The translations under genes and the position numbers were made by a program. Below are positions 8,969-17,349 of a stretch of DNA of 64,000 nucleotides, piece by piece (within the stretch, counting starts at the first letter, position 1; each line of letters begins with the position of its first letter). The notes under the pieces were generated by a model. That model was not told the origin of the DNA, made no database searches, and saw only the letters and a program-made list of their open reading frames with translations. Origin of the DNA: Neobacillus niacini (GTDB lineage Bacteria; Bacillota; Bacilli; Bacillales; Cytobacillaceae); assembly GCF_023715785.1 (NCBI RefSeq), contig NZ_JAMBOX010000002.1, positions 62,001 to 126,000 on the forward strand, in the 5' to 3' direction.

Positions 8969-9754
8969 ATGGATTTCGCACTATTATTGGAATATGGCTG
9001 GGTTTTACTTGTATTGGTGGCACTGGAGGGTCTTCTCGCTGCGGATAATGCATTAGTTATGGCGATTATGGTTAAACATCTGCCGGAAGAGGAACGAAAG
9101 AAGGCATTATTTTATGGGTTGGCGGGAGCGTTTGTGTTCCGCTTTGCCTCGCTATTTGCCATTTCTTTTCTTGTCGATGTATGGCAGGTTCAGGCAATCG
9201 GCGCCATATATTTATTATTCATGGCCGGAAATCATATTTTCCGAAAGCTATTCGTGAAAGGGAAAAACGAGCAAAAAACAACAGAAGTAAAAAAAGCAGG
9301 AGGCTTTTGGAGTACGGTATTTAAAGTTGAATTAGCAGATATTGCTTTTGCAGTCGACTCCATCCTTGCAGCAGTCGCAATGGCCGTCGTTCTTCCGAAT
9401 ACGCCGCTGCCAAATATCGGAGGACTCGACGGCGGCAAATTCCTGGTCATTTTTGCCGGCGGAATCATCGGCCTCGTGATTATGCGTTTTGCGGCAAACA
9501 TGTTCGTACAGCTCCTGGAAAAAAAGCCCGGTTTGGAAATTGCCGCCTTTGCCATCGTTGGCTGGGTGGGCGTCAAGCTTGCCGTCTATACCCTATCACA
9601 TCCGGCGCTGGCAATCCTTAGCGAAGAATTTGCCCACTCCACAGAGTGGAAACTGAGCTTTTATCTTGTTCTTGTTGGAATCGCGGCAGCAGGCTGGTTT
9701 TTTTCAAAGGATAAACAACCTAACGAGGCGGAAAATAAATCAACGGCATCTTAA
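8969..9754 (+). CDS. TerC family membrane protein, probable Mn exporter
   Basis: A 261-residue protein with about seven TM helices. The two TerC signature segments are EGLLAADNALVMA (about 20-32) and ELADIAFAVDSILA (about 123-136), whose acidic residues are thought to bind metal. B. subtilis relatives YceF and YkoY (MeeF/MeeY) supply Mn2+ to exported proteins and relieve Mn stress. The yybP-ykoY riboswitch just upstream supports a Mn role directly. ATG start with AAGGAGG 8 nt upstream. It is monocistronic with a terminator 13 bases downstream. A charged, low-complexity C-terminal tail is cytosolic. Confidence 0.92.
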   Translation: MDFALLLEYGWVLLVLVALEGLLAADNALVMAIMVKHLPEEERKKALFYGLAGAFVFRFASLFAISFLVDVWQVQAIGAIYLLFMAGNHIFRKLFVKGKNEQKTTEVKKAGGFWSTVFKVELADIAFAVDSILAAVAMAVVLPNTPLPNIGGLDGGKFLVIFAGGIIGLVIMRFAANMFVQLLEKKPGLEIAAFAIVGWVGVKLAVYTLSHPALAILSEEFAHSTEWKLSFYLVLVGIAAAGWFFSKDKQPNEAENKSTAS

Positions 9755-9766
9755 AATAGTCATAAT

Positions 9767-9803
9767 GGGCAATCCTTTATAACATGGGATTGCCCTCGAT
9801 TGT
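9767..9803 (+). terminator. Terminator of the TerC gene
   Basis: Nine-base perfect stem GGGCAATCC (9767-9775) with GGATTGCCC (9787-9795), followed by a weak T-rich stretch. Confidence 0.7.
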
Positions 9804-9896
9804 TAAAAATATATCATTCTAAACATAAAAAGTGTTATGATTTATGGGGAAGCTATTATGGAATTGTTTATGAAAAGCTTATATTTATAAGGGTAA

Positions 9897-10604
9897 TTGG
9901 AAAATGGAGTGATACATATTATTAAGAACAGTATTCCAAATTTATTTACGCTGTTTAATTTATTTTTCGGCTTTTTGTCGATCATGTATTCTGCACAGGG
10001 AGACTATAAAAATGCCGCCATCCTCATTTTAATCGGGATGATGCTGGACAGTATGGACGGGCGGATTGCTAGGATCCTGCGCGTGCAAAGTGAACTAGGC
10101 AAAGAATTGGACTCGCTTGCCGACGTTGTTACCTTTGGAGTTGCTCCGGCAATGATGGCCTATTATTCCTATTTTTCAAACTTTGGCATTTTCGGGATGG
10201 CGATTGCCGGGTTGTTTCCGCTGTTCGGTGCCTATCGGCTGGCCCGCTTCAATATTAATGCGGTCAAATCTTCACTTAAATATTTTACCGGGGTCCCGAT
10301 TACTGCCGGCGGCGGATTGTTAACCCTATTAACACTGTTTCACGGAAAAATGCCTGCGTTCATTCTGCCAGTCTCATTTTTTGCCATTTGTTTCTTAATG
10401 GTCAGTACAATTAAAATACCAAGCTTAAAGGAAATTCCGCTCCCAAAATACGGCATTATTGTCACTGCCTTTTTGGCCTATGCGATTTACCTAAGTTTAA
10501 CAAGAGAGCGCTATCCTTACTTTATTTACGTCGCCGTCCCGCTTTATATCGCCTTCATCGTGTTTCAGCAGGTGCGGCGTAAACGCAAGCGGAAAACCAA
10601 GTAA
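9897..10604 (+). CDS. pssA: CDP-diacylglycerol-serine O-phosphatidyltransferase
   Basis: Makes phosphatidylserine from CDP-diacylglycerol and serine, the first step to phosphatidylethanolamine. The CDP-alcohol phosphatidyltransferase motif D-x2-DG-x2-AR-x8-G-x3-D-x3-D is complete at about residues 50-75 (DSMDGRIAR...GKELDSLAD). About six to eight TM helices follow, and the C-terminus is a basic tail (RRKRKRKTK). The start is uncertain: TTG at 9897 gives 235 aa but its possible ribosome site is too close; GTG at 9909 is an alternative. The decarboxylase gene (psd) that usually partners it is not beside it here. The unit is monocistronic. Confidence 0.85.
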   Translation: MENGVIHIIKNSIPNLFTLFNLFFGFLSIMYSAQGDYKNAAILILIGMMLDSMDGRIARILRVQSELGKELDSLADVVTFGVAPAMMAYYSYFSNFGIFGMAIAGLFPLFGAYRLARFNINAVKSSLKYFTGVPITAGGGLLTLLTLFHGKMPAFILPVSFFAICFLMVSTIKIPSLKEIPLPKYGIIVTAFLAYAIYLSLTRERYPYFIYVAVPLYIAFIVFQQVRRKRKRKTK

Positions 10605-10715
10605 TGTGGTGGCAGAATAGGAAAATGATTAAAAAAGCTGGTAATTATTACGAAATTTGTCTATTTTATATAGGTATGGGTTTACACCCGATTTTCGCAG
10701 AAAGAAGGAACAGCC

Positions 10716-11018
10716 ATGAAAGTAAAAGTTAATCGAAGTGCGGCAAAAGCGTTGAAGGAAATGCTAGCTCAGGAGGAAGCACAAGGAAAATTGTTTAGAG
10801 TTTACGTGACAAGCGTTCACGGCGATCATGCCCATTATGACTTGATGCTTGATACTCCAACCGAAAATGATACTGTGGTCTCATCCGATAAGGAGATTGA
10901 TTTCATCATTGAAAAAGGCAATGAATACTTAGAAAATATTTGGATTCAATACTTCCAGGTTCCCCAGGAAGAATGGGTCATTACCAATCCTGCCAAGGGC
11001 CACCACCACCATCATTAA
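10716..11018 (+). CDS. IscA/HesB-fold protein without cysteines, His-tailed
   Basis: A 100-residue protein with the HesB/IscA-like fold seen in small Bacillus proteins such as YneR: an opening MKVKVNRSAAKALKEML and then a b-rich body with IDFIIEKGNEYLEN near the end. The three cysteines that bind the Fe-S cluster in true A-type carriers are absent; there is no cysteine at all. It ends in a natural GHHHHH tail, and further histidines occur in VHGDHAHYDL (residues 34-43), so metal binding through His is possible. ATG start with AAGAAGGAAC upstream. The ABC exporter gene follows after 131 bases. Confidence 0.7.
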   Translation: MKVKVNRSAAKALKEMLAQEEAQGKLFRVYVTSVHGDHAHYDLMLDTPTENDTVVSSDKEIDFIIEKGNEYLENIWIQYFQVPQEEWVITNPAKGHHHHH

Positions 11019-11149
11019 TGTTACGAAAACATTTGGACTCCGGTTCAAGTGTTTTCTTTTGTTTTTTAAAAGATTCAAAATTGTTGAAAAAGCTGCGCAC
11101 TTTTTCATATAATCCAATTATTGCAACTTCAGACAAAAGGGGATTTTTC

Positions 11150-12865
11150 ATGATTCGACGTTTCTTCTCTTATTATAAGCCGCATAAAAAGCTGTTCATC
11201 CTCGATTTTAGCAGTGCCGTGGTGGTGGCAGTTTTAGAATTGGCGTTTCCGCTTGCGGTCCAATGGTTTATTGATGACCTGCTGCCAGAGAGTGACTGGC
11301 CGGCGATTGTCTCGGTCAGTATTGGGCTGTTTTCATTATATTTAATAAGTACGTTTTTACAGTTTGTTGTGAATTATTGGGGACATAAACTTGGCATCAA
11401 TATTGAAACAGATATGCGGCAGGAATTGTTTGAGCATGTCCAAAAGCAGTCATTCCGCTTTTTCGATAATACAAAAACAGGGCACATCATGAGCCGGATC
11501 ACCAATGATTTGTTCGACCTTGGCGAGCTAGCCCATCACGGCCCTGAAGATGTGTTTATCGCCATTATGACGTTCATTGGCGCATTTTGGATTATGTTTA
11601 CCATCAATGTCAAACTGGCGCTTTCCATTCTTTTGATTCTTCCGCTGTTAATCGTACTGGTTATTCTTTGCAATTTGAAAATGAACAAGGCCTGGTCCAA
11701 TATGTATGCAAGTATTGCCGATGTAAATGCCCGGGTGGAGGACAGTGTCTCCGGCAGCCGCGTTGTGCAATCTTTTACAAATGAAGATTTTGAGATTGCC
11801 AGTTTTAGGAAAAACAACCAACGATATCGCGCCGCGAAACTGGGCGGTTATCGCGTCATGTCGTTCAGCCTGTCTGGAATTTACATGATGACCAGAATGA
11901 TTACGATTATTGTGTTGGTTTACGGGGCATGGCTCAGTTTTACTGGTCAGCTTTCATATGGTGAGTTAGTCGGTTTTGTCCTTTATGTGAATGTTTTGGT
12001 TAAACCAATCGATAAAATCAGCGCGATTATGGAATTGTATCCAAAAGGAATGGCTGGGTTTAAACGGTTCATCGAACTGATTGATTCCGCGCCTGAGATC
12101 CAAGATACAAAGGATGCCGTGGAGGTTGCTTCGTTAAACGGAAATATCGTGTTTCATGACGTGTCTTTCCGTTATGATCGGCATAAAACAGTCCTAGAAG
12201 AGATTAATTTGGAAATTCGTGCCGGGGAGACGGTGGCCTTTGTTGGTCCTTCAGGTGCCGGCAAGACCACGATTTGCTCGCTGATACCAAGGTTTTATGA
12301 TGTGACTAGCGGCGCGATTACGATTGACGGACTTGATCTTCGGGACATGACGAAAAAATCATTGCGTTCTCAAATCGGGATCGTCCAACAGGATGTGTTT
12401 CTGTTTACCGGAACCATCAGGGAAAATATCGCTTATGGAAAACGGAATGCTACTGATGAGGAGATTTATGATGCCGCCCGCCGCGCCCATCTTGAACAAT
12501 TTATTGCCTCTCTGCCGGATGGCTACGAAACGGAAATCGGCGAGCGGGGCCTAAAGCTGTCAGGCGGCCAAAAGCAACGGCTGGCCATTGCCCGAATGTT
12601 CTTAAAAAATCCGCCGATTTTAATTCTAGATGAAGCCACATCGGCACTGGATACCGAGACAGAAAAGGTGATCCAAGAGGCATTGAATGAGCTGGCCCAG
12701 AATCGGACGACGTTAATCATTGCCCATCGTTTGGCCACCATCCGCAATGCTGACCGGATTGTCGTCATAACAGAGGACGGCATTGCCGAAGAGGGGGCCC
12801 ATGATGAATTGATTGAACAAGGAGGTATATTTGCCAATCTTCACCGTGTACAATTTCAACAATAA
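11150..12865 (+). CDS. ABC exporter, fused permease and ATPase
   Basis: A 571-residue half-transporter of the MsbA/LmrA/YgaD kind. Six TM helices occupy about residues 1-305. The nucleotide-binding domain follows, with Walker A GPSGAGKTT (about 362-370), Q-loop VQQDVFLF, signature LSGGQKQR, Walker B ILILDEATSALD and the H-loop AHR. It should work as a homodimer and pump hydrophobic compounds or lipids outward. The start at 11150 has AAAAGGGG 8 nt upstream; a longer in-frame reading from 10940 would overlap the preceding gene and is not credible. No partner half-transporter is adjacent. Substrate unknown. Confidence 0.9.
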   Translation: MIRRFFSYYKPHKKLFILDFSSAVVVAVLELAFPLAVQWFIDDLLPESDWPAIVSVSIGLFSLYLISTFLQFVVNYWGHKLGINIETDMRQELFEHVQKQSFRFFDNTKTGHIMSRITNDLFDLGELAHHGPEDVFIAIMTFIGAFWIMFTINVKLALSILLILPLLIVLVILCNLKMNKAWSNMYASIADVNARVEDSVSGSRVVQSFTNEDFEIASFRKNNQRYRAAKLGGYRVMSFSLSGIYMMTRMITIIVLVYGAWLSFTGQLSYGELVGFVLYVNVLVKPIDKISAIMELYPKGMAGFKRFIELIDSAPEIQDTKDAVEVASLNGNIVFHDVSFRYDRHKTVLEEINLEIRAGETVAFVGPSGAGKTTICSLIPRFYDVTSGAITIDGLDLRDMTKKSLRSQIGIVQQDVFLFTGTIRENIAYGKRNATDEEIYDAARRAHLEQFIASLPDGYETEIGERGLKLSGGQKQRLAIARMFLKNPPILILDEATSALDTETEKVIQEALNELAQNRTTLIIAHRLATIRNADRIVVITEDGIAEEGAHDELIEQGGIFANLHRVQFQQ

Positions 12866-12874
12866 ACAGATGTG

Positions 12875-12908
12875 AACCTTGCGACCCGTTTCGCAGGGTT
12901 TATTTTTT
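12875..12908 (+). terminator. Terminator of the ABC exporter gene
   Basis: Ten-base stem AACCTTGCGA (12875-12884) with TCGCAGGGTT (12891-12900), one G-T pair, followed by TATTTTTT. Confidence 0.8.
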
Positions 12909-13018
12909 GATTCATAACTATAAATATATTATGTCAACTAAGTTTCGCATTTTGGCTCTTTTTGATTAAAAATGGTAATCTTATATGTAGATTTCGTCTG
13001 AAGGGAGAATGGAAACAA

Positions 13019-13765
13019 TTGAAAGAAGATATTATAATCAAGCTAATCGCACTTGATATGGATGGAACATTGTTAAATAATCAACATGAAATTTCCGATG
13101 GTAATCGACAAGCGATCAAGGAAGCGCAGGAGAAGGGCGTTCATGTGGTGCTAAGCACTGGGCGGTCTCTTCAAAACTGCCGGCCGCATGCTGATGAACT
13201 GGGACTGGCATCTTACTTAGTAACGGTCAATGGCAGTGAAATCTGGGATGAAAAGTGCGAGCTTGTTGAGCGCAATTTGCTGAAAACAGACCATATCGAA
13301 TGGATGCTAGAGCTGGCCAAGCAGCACAATGCGACGTTTTGGGCAATCAACACCGAGCGAAATTGGCATAATGAAATTCCGGAGGATTTACATAATGTGG
13401 ACTGGTTGAAATTCGGTTTTAATGTTCACGACGATGCTACAAGAGAATTAATTCTTCACGAGCTTAAGGCAAAAGGTGAATTTGAATTAACGAACTCCAT
13501 GCCGCACAATATTGAGGTAAACCCAATTGGCATCAGTAAAGCGAAGGGACTCCAACTCGTCTGCGACCGGCTTGGCATTGAAATGAAAAATGTGATGGCC
13601 GTTGGAGACAGCTTGAATGATTTAGCGATGATTATGGAAGCAGGAATTGGTGTCGCAATGGGGAATGCCCAGGAGACGTTGAAGAAAGCGGCAGACTGGG
13701 TTACCGCAACAAATGAAGAGGATGGCGTGGCCCAGGCGATCCGGAAATGGGTTTTAAGCGAATAA
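13019..13765 (+). CDS. Cof-type HAD-IIB hydrolase
   Basis: A 248-residue haloacid-dehalogenase phosphatase. Motif I is LDMDGTLLN (about 11-19; first Asp is the nucleophile), motif II is LSTGR, the cap domain covers about 85-185, and motifs III/IV are GISKAKGL and GDSLNDLAM. Cof-type relatives in B. subtilis (YitU, YwtE, YkrA) hydrolyse FMN, PLP or sugar phosphates; the substrate here is not known. The start is taken as TTG at 13019, with AAGGGAGA about 10 nt upstream; a TTG at 12962 would add 19 poorly conserved residues. It stands alone between the ABC exporter and the cold-shock gene. Confidence 0.85.
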   Translation: MKEDIIIKLIALDMDGTLLNNQHEISDGNRQAIKEAQEKGVHVVLSTGRSLQNCRPHADELGLASYLVTVNGSEIWDEKCELVERNLLKTDHIEWMLELAKQHNATFWAINTERNWHNEIPEDLHNVDWLKFGFNVHDDATRELILHELKAKGEFELTNSMPHNIEVNPIGISKAKGLQLVCDRLGIEMKNVMAVGDSLNDLAMIMEAGIGVAMGNAQETLKKAADWVTATNEEDGVAQAIRKWVLSE

Positions 13766-13806
13766 TAATTTTTTTGAATAAAAGCAGCCATCGCCGGAAA
13801 ACCTAT

Positions 13807-13836
13807 AAATAAGCTTTTTTTAAAAGCTTATTTATT
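13807..13836 (+). terminator. AT-rich hairpin, terminator or cold-shock leader element
   Basis: Eleven-base perfect stem AATAAGCTTTT (13808-13818) with AAAAGCTTATT (13822-13832), ending in TTTATTT. It may end the HAD transcript. As it lies only a few bases before the cold-shock ribosome site it may also be part of that gene's 5' leader. Confidence 0.5.
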
Positions 13837-13855
13837 TGTGGGAGGCTACAACGAA

Positions 13856-14059
13856 ATGGAACGCGGAAAAGTAAAATGGTTTAACAGCGAAAAAGGGTTT
13901 GGCTTTATTGAACGTGAGGGTGGCGAAGATGTCTTTGTCCATTTCTCCGCCATTCAAGGCGAAGGATACAAATCTCTGGAAGAAGGTCAAGAGGTCAGCT
14001 TTGACATTGAAAATGGCCAGCGCGGGCCGCAGGCAGTAAATGTCCGTAAAGAATCTTAA
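13856..14059 (+). CDS. Cold-shock protein, CspB family
   Basis: A 67-residue single cold-shock domain that binds single-stranded RNA and DNA and melts mRNA structure. Both RNP motifs are intact: KGFGFIE (RNP1, residues 13-19) and VFVHF (RNP2, about 26-30). The rest is nearly the CspB/CspD pattern ([13 protein letters not shown]...GPQAVNV). The start at 13856 is set by GGGAGG 10 nt upstream; an earlier ATG-like codon at 13838 lies on top of the ribosome site. The gene is followed by a strong terminator. Confidence 0.95.
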   Translation: MERGKVKWFNSEKGFGFIEREGGEDVFVHFSAIQGEGYKSLEEGQEVSFDIENGQRGPQAVNVRKES

Positions 14060-14070
14060 GACTATGAATG

Positions 14071-14103
14071 AAACAGACTCTACTCAAGGAAGTCTGTTTT
14101 CTT
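14071..14103 (+). terminator. Terminator of the cold-shock gene
   Basis: Eight-base stem AACAGACT (14072-14079) with AGTCTGTT (14091-14098), then TTTTCTT. Confidence 0.8.
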
Positions 14104-14130
14104 CAATTTTGGCCGTTCACGTATGGGTGA

Positions 14131-14249
14131 GCGGCCTTTTTGTGTGTGCACTGTCGGTCGATTGGCATTTTTGCTATCAAGAGTAGGTCGGTTGACTTTT
14201 TGTGTGTCTATCATTGGGCGGGTTTTTTCAAAAAAGGAGTAATTTTGGG
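14131..14249. repeat. Degenerate tandem repeat with 30-bp period
   Basis: Four units beginning at 14131, 14160, 14190 and 14220 share a pattern of GGTTG-like start, TTTTTGTGTGT centre and TRGGTC-like end. The minus strand stays open for 61 codons across it (14265-14080) because the period is a multiple of three, giving a protein with 10-residue repeats (such as NRPTLDSKNA). There is a TTG but no ribosome site, so I treat it as a repeat and not a gene. Nothing else is seen from 14104 to 14368. Confidence 0.6.
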
Positions 14250-14368
14250 TTTGTTGTGTCCTCAAAAGGAGTTCTGAGCTTGAAATTGAGATTTTTTTTA
14301 AAAATTACTTAAAATTGTGGGCGCAGCCGGTAAATTTAAGTAGAAACCGGATGAATAATGTGAGTAAC

Positions 14369-14488
14369 AAATTATATCTGCGATGTTTCGGCGGATATCT
14401 GCGCTAACCGAGAATATATCTGCGATAAATCCATTTTATCTGCGGAAAACCAAATATATCTGCGATAATTGAATTTTATCTGCGATAG
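14369..14488. repeat. Left copy of ATATCTGCG array
   Basis: Six units with a 20-21 bp period, each carrying ATATCTGCG or TTATCTGCG, starting at 14374. The first 67 bases (14369-14435) are identical to 15602-15668 on the other side of the NERD gene and in the same orientation. The array ends just before the NERD stop codon. Confidence 0.85.
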
Positions 14489-14495
14489 CCTCTTT

Positions 14496-15482
14496 TTAAG
14501 ACTTTCTCCAAGGGATTTCATCTGGATAATAGATCCGTCCCTTGTTGGTCCCCGAACAATTTAAATTGGCTGAACGGAGTAATCTTCCAGAAACATCCGG
14601 TGAATCAACCCGAGCGAACTCACGGAACTGCTTGTTAGTTATTGTTGGCCCAATCAACAAAAAATAATCTTGCAGAGCAGTGACCAGAGCATCTTCTTTC
14701 ACGCATTTATCACAAGAGGGGCAAAACCAATTTTTATCCTTGCGTTGGATGGGAAGATGATTGCAGACCGGGCAATGGACCCCGAGCAGCAACTCCCACT
14801 TTTGGATTCCATATCTCTGAAGGATGGCAATAGTTGGAGGTGTATTGAGCTTTAACAGCAGTTTGCTTAACCTGCGGAGATCCTTCGGTGAGAGGATTTC
14901 TGTCTTGTAAAGATTTTCAAATGTCTTAATTTTATTGAATAGGCTCGGGGATTTACATATATGCTGCTGGACCTTGTAAGAATTTCTTCCGGTAAAATGG
15001 AGAATTGCATTGGTGTTACTAAAGACAACAAGGTAATCAATCAGGATGGCAGGAAAATTATATTCGGCCAACAGCTTCCTTATAAACCTCTGATGTCTCT
15101 CCACCTGCGCAATCGGATAAGGATAAGGTTTCTCCCGATCTTCTGTTTTTTGAACCAATTGTTCGGTGTCTGTGTCGATGAAAATTTTTGCAGTGTAGTT
15201 TTTTACGTCAATAATAATACCTCGTTGGGGTGATAGAAGGAAGGTGTCAATTTGGTGGTGAAAATCTCCGTCTTGAAAGTTTAGGTCGTGGAAAATGTGG
15301 TAATCTTTTTCCGGGAGAGCGCCCAAATAAAAGTCAATGGACTCTTCGCCCCAAAATCCTGACCGCCATTTCTCCAAATCTTCCATTATAATTGGCCGCT
15401 TCGGATGATTTTTTACAAGTCTTCGTAATAACGCCTCCAAAATGAGAATAATTAGAGGAATATACCGCTTTTTGATGATCAA
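14496..15482 (-). CDS. NERD-domain protein with C-terminal zinc ribbon
   Basis: A 328-residue protein with a nuclease-related domain (NERD) at about residues 40-165; the core GEESIDFYLGAL ... QIDTFLLS ... IDVKNY carries the Asp and Lys-type positions expected of the restriction-endonuclease-like fold. A region of about 100 residues follows, then a zinc-ribbon-like CPVC-x13-CPSC segment with an additional Cys (about 235-260). NERD proteins are thought to act on DNA, but their role is not established. The TTG start at 15482 is supported by AAAGGAG 8 nt upstream. The gene is alone and is bracketed by the two ATATCTGCG arrays, which suggests that the unit may move or duplicate as a cassette. Confidence 0.8.
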   Translation of the reverse strand: MIIKKRYIPLIILILEALLRRLVKNHPKRPIIMEDLEKWRSGFWGEESIDFYLGALPEKDYHIFHDLNFQDGDFHHQIDTFLLSPQRGIIIDVKNYTAKIFIDTDTEQLVQKTEDREKPYPYPIAQVERHQRFIRKLLAEYNFPAILIDYLVVFSNTNAILHFTGRNSYKVQQHICKSPSLFNKIKTFENLYKTEILSPKDLRRLSKLLLKLNTPPTIAILQRYGIQKWELLLGVHCPVCNHLPIQRKDKNWFCPSCDKCVKEDALVTALQDYFLLIGPTITNKQFREFARVDSPDVSGRLLRSANLNCSGTNKGRIYYPDEIPWRKS

Positions 15483-15601
15483 ATGAATCACTCCTTTTTT
15501 TGTTTGCTGATAGAATTCTAATTTTAGTTAGAGAATCCTGCCGAAATTTGTAGGATTTTATCAATTTTTTGTGACAATTTTATGGATAGAGGTTCGGCGA
15601 A

Positions 15602-15719
15602 AAATTATATCTGCGATGTTTCGGCGGATATCTGCGCTAACCGAGAATATATCTGCGATAAATCCATTATATCTGCGGAAAATTAAATATATCCGCGCAA
15701 AACCAAAATATATCCGCGG
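15602..15719. repeat. Right copy of ATATCTGCG array
   Basis: Six units with the same 20-21 bp period as the left array. The first 67 bases (15602-15668) are identical to 14369-14435; later units diverge to ATATCCGCG. It lies between the NERD gene start and the SDR gene, where both promoters would be expected. Confidence 0.85.
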
Positions 15720-15762
15720 TCACCCTAAAACTACTATAATATAAAAAAAGGAGGCGGCTATT

Positions 15763-16599
15763 ATGAACGAACAGATTGCGATTGTGACCGGGGCTTCGAG
15801 TGGATTCGGCTTGCTTACAACACTAGAGCTGGCCCGAAAAGGATTCAAAGTGGTGGCTACAATGCGGAATCCTGACAAGAGTCAGGGACTATTAAACGAA
15901 GCTAAACTGCACGGCCTTGAACAAAAGATCATTATCCACGAACTCGATGTCACCTCGGAAACCTCTATAAAAAAATTAACCCCGCTGCTGGAATCGCTTA
16001 ACAGGGTCGATGTTTTGGTTAATAATGCCGGCTATGCAGCGGGAGGGTTTGTCGAAGAATTGCCTGTGGATGAATATAGAAAGCAATTTGAAACAAATGT
16101 ATTCGGCGTAATTGCTGTCACGAAGGCTGTGCTGCCGTTTATGCGCAGGGAAAGGCGAGGAAAAATTATCAATGTCAGCAGCATCAGCGGAATAGTAGCG
16201 TTCCCGGGGTTATCGCCATATGTGGCCTCCAAGCATGCACTTGAGGGGTGGAGTGAAAGCCTCCGCCTGGAAATGATGCCTTTTGGCGTGGATGTTGTGT
16301 TAATTGAGCCTGGATCCTACCAAACCAATATTTGGACATCTGGCAAACAAGTAACGAGTTCTTCAGCAGAATCTCCATACTATGACTTTATGAGGAATTT
16401 AGAAAACTATATTGAATCGGGGAATGACCAGTTCGGTGACCCGCGTGACGTGGCCAAGAAAATTGCCGAGGTATCAATAATGAAGAGGCCGACGCTTCGC
16501 TATCCAATAGGAAAAGGAGTAAAAGCAATCATTATTCTGAAAAACCTTCTCCCTTGGAGACGCTGGGAAGCAATTTTTTCTAAACAGCTTCCAAAATAA
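15763..16599 (+). CDS. Short-chain dehydrogenase/reductase
   Basis: A 278-residue SDR. The NAD(P) site is TGASSGFG (residues 9-16), with NNAG near 88 and the catalytic Ser-Tyr-Lys set as SSISG...YVASK (about 140-160). The basic residues after b2 (MRNPDK) favour NADPH. The C-terminal extension ends in a hydrophobic/basic segment (IIILKNLLPWRRWEA) that may touch the membrane. AAAGGAGG lies upstream of the ATG. It is monocistronic; the substrate is unknown. Similar Bacillus proteins are simply annotated as SDR oxidoreductases. Confidence 0.88.
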   Translation: MNEQIAIVTGASSGFGLLTTLELARKGFKVVATMRNPDKSQGLLNEAKLHGLEQKIIIHELDVTSETSIKKLTPLLESLNRVDVLVNNAGYAAGGFVEELPVDEYRKQFETNVFGVIAVTKAVLPFMRRERRGKIINVSSISGIVAFPGLSPYVASKHALEGWSESLRLEMMPFGVDVVLIEPGSYQTNIWTSGKQVTSSSAESPYYDFMRNLENYIESGNDQFGDPRDVAKKIAEVSIMKRPTLRYPIGKGVKAIIILKNLLPWRRWEAIFSKQLPK

Positions 16600-16765
16600 A
16601 CCATATTCCCTTTTTTATACTTAATTTATCCAACTGCATGAAAATGGAATTTTGTTCCAAGTTTTTCCGAAATAATATATTTTGAAAAAGTCGAAATTTT
16701 TTAGCAGGAATTTGTGGATATTGTGAGAATAATAGAAATAAGATAATACAAAAGGGGGGCTTCAT

Positions 16766-17227
16766 TTGGATATAAAAGTAGTAGAGAAGGATAGCCTAAA
16801 AGTAGTAGGTATTAGTTGGAATGGAACATATTCACAGACGAGCACAATTCCCCGCATGTTCACAGAATTGGAGGAACGTCTGGAGGAAATTCCATATAAG
16901 GCGGAAGAACCTGTGCTAATTGCCCCATTTCATAGCCGGGAGACAGAATTTACCTATTATGTAACTGCGCCTGTTGAAAAAATTGAGCGGGTCCCTGCTG
17001 GCATGGTAGGTTTCACGATTCCACCAAAGAATTATGTTTTTACTACCTACCTCGGTAAACCCGAAGAAGTTGAAAATACATATCTTCAACTGTTCAAGTG
17101 GATGCAGGAATACGGTTATGATCATGACCAAAATGCTTTAAGCCTCGAAATTTATAAGGATAAACCACAAAATACCAGCGGAGAACTTCATTTTGAAATT
17201 TATCTGCCTGTAAAAGTATATAAGTAG
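16766..17227 (+). CDS. GyrI-like small-molecule-binding protein
   Basis: A 153-residue stand-alone GyrI-like (AraC effector-binding, SOUL-like) domain with no DNA-binding part. Typical elements are VVGISWNGTYSQ near the start, the middle segment PVEKIERVPAGMVGFTIPPKNYVFTTYLG and the end segment LEIYKDKP...FEIYLPVK. Such proteins bind amphipathic or cationic small molecules and may act as sequestering or hydrolytic proteins. The TTG start follows AAAGGGGGGC by 5 nt. It stands alone before the riboflavin operon, and nothing links it to that pathway. Confidence 0.8.
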   Translation: MDIKVVEKDSLKVVGISWNGTYSQTSTIPRMFTELEERLEEIPYKAEEPVLIAPFHSRETEFTYYVTAPVEKIERVPAGMVGFTIPPKNYVFTTYLGKPEEVENTYLQLFKWMQEYGYDHDQNALSLEIYKDKPQNTSGELHFEIYLPVKVYK

Positions 17228-17349
17228 ATCTTGGAAATAACAGATAAGGAAAGGGAATGCCTCTTCTTTTTGTTATTTATGGGCAATAAATTTCCTATCT
17301 AATAATAAGTAGGGTATAATACTATAAAAGTAAAGTTTAATATGAATTC

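Noticed and set aside
10940-11149. N-terminal extension of the ABC exporter
   Set aside because: It would overlap the IscA-like gene and run through the intergenic region; AAAAGGGG and ATG at 11150 give the family's normal start.
14080-14265. 61-codon minus-strand frame with 10-residue repeats
   Set aside because: TTG start without a ribosome site, and the openness follows from the 30-bp repeat period; listed as a repeat instead.
14369-15719. Possible CRISPR array
   Set aside because: Units are 20-21 bp without constant-length spacers, and no cas genes are near; only a 9-base core is kept between units.
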